This document shows, piece by piece, positions 63,932 to 64,000 of a stretch of DNA of 64,000 nt. Each line of letters begins with the position of its first letter. Position 1 is the first letter of the stretch. This DNA is from Sphingomonadales bacterium (lineage in GTDB: Bacteria; Pseudomonadota; Alphaproteobacteria; Sphingomonadales; Sphingomonadaceae), in the NCBI GenBank assembly GCA_027488785.1, contig JAIYAY010000014.1, positions 86,617-150,616 of the forward strand, in the 5' to 3' direction. Below the pieces are notes generated by a model. That model saw only the letters and a list, made by a program, of their open reading frames with translations, was not told the DNA's origin and made no database searches. Both the position numbers and the translations under genes were made by a program.

Positions 63932-64000
63932 AAAAAACTCAACTCCGCATCGAATCGGCAAAATGGCTTAAAACGGCCACTTTGAAAGGCTAAAAACGAA

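Overview
This 64 kb window is chromosomal DNA from a sphingomonad (Alphaproteobacteria, Sphingomonadales; something like Sphingorhabdus or Sphingopyxis, though the genus is a guess). The evidence is a sphingolipid synthesis locus (cerR-like reductase, dedicated acyl carrier protein, serine palmitoyltransferase, GNAT-type ceramide synthase), TonB-dependent receptors, alphaproteobacterial housekeeping genes (rpsA, ihfB, cmk, aroA, obgE, proB, nrdAB, fumA, tamAB, gltBD), and an alphaproteobacterial-type LexA box (GTTC-N7-GTTC) in front of nrdA.

Layout. 1-10.9 kb: the end of coq7, a secreted hypothetical protein, a DUF885 hydrolase, the gltD-gltB glutamate synthase operon, and an NDUFA9-like/uppP pair, leading to a tRNA-Leu(CAG). 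11.0-24.3 kb: accessory DNA at the 3' end of that tRNA. The tRNA end (about 21 bp) recurs at 15.28 kb and 24.31 kb. The flanking sequences show two consecutive units that share the same left end and the same right end, so they look like two related islands inserted in tandem. Unit 1 (4.3 kb) carries a TonB-dependent receptor and a TetR regulator. Unit 2 (9.0 kb) carries a holdfast-anchor/curli-like operon (HfaA-like, CsgG/HfaB-like, and a 1635-residue repeat protein resembling HfaD), a 2OG-Fe(II) oxygenase and a secreted peptidoglycan-binding-like protein. No integrase is visible in either unit.

24.4-33.4 kb: tamA-tamB with a coupled small lipoprotein, a glutathione transferase and comM. 33.7-37.0 kb: a second accessory patch beside tRNA-Leu(TAA), with a methyltransferase, a cyanophycin-synthetase-like ATP-grasp protein with a degenerate Mur-ligase part, and an IS3 transposase remnant. 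37.1-44.7 kb: core genes (ihfB, rpsA, cmk, a previously untracked 41-residue membrane ORF, aroA, a TIGR02300 protein, tRNA-Ala(GGC), obgE, proB).

44.65-53.24 kb is a sphingolipid region. cerR-acpR-spt run rightwards; a DUF2141 protein, a lipid (probably ceramide) kinase and a nucleotidyltransferase-like protein run leftwards; then an LptF/LptG-type permease pair leads into the ceramide synthase. The arrangement suggests that synthesis, head-group addition and export are encoded together. 53.2-57.6 kb holds small and poorly characterised genes, including a 34-residue membrane ORF, an ion-channel protein behind an 11-G tract, an HTH protein and a SIR2-like probable defence gene with a small upstream ORF. 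57.8-64 kb is core again: nrdA-nrdB under a LexA box, fumA, an FKBP isomerase and rpsU.

Calls rest on reading motifs and gene order only; no database search was possible.
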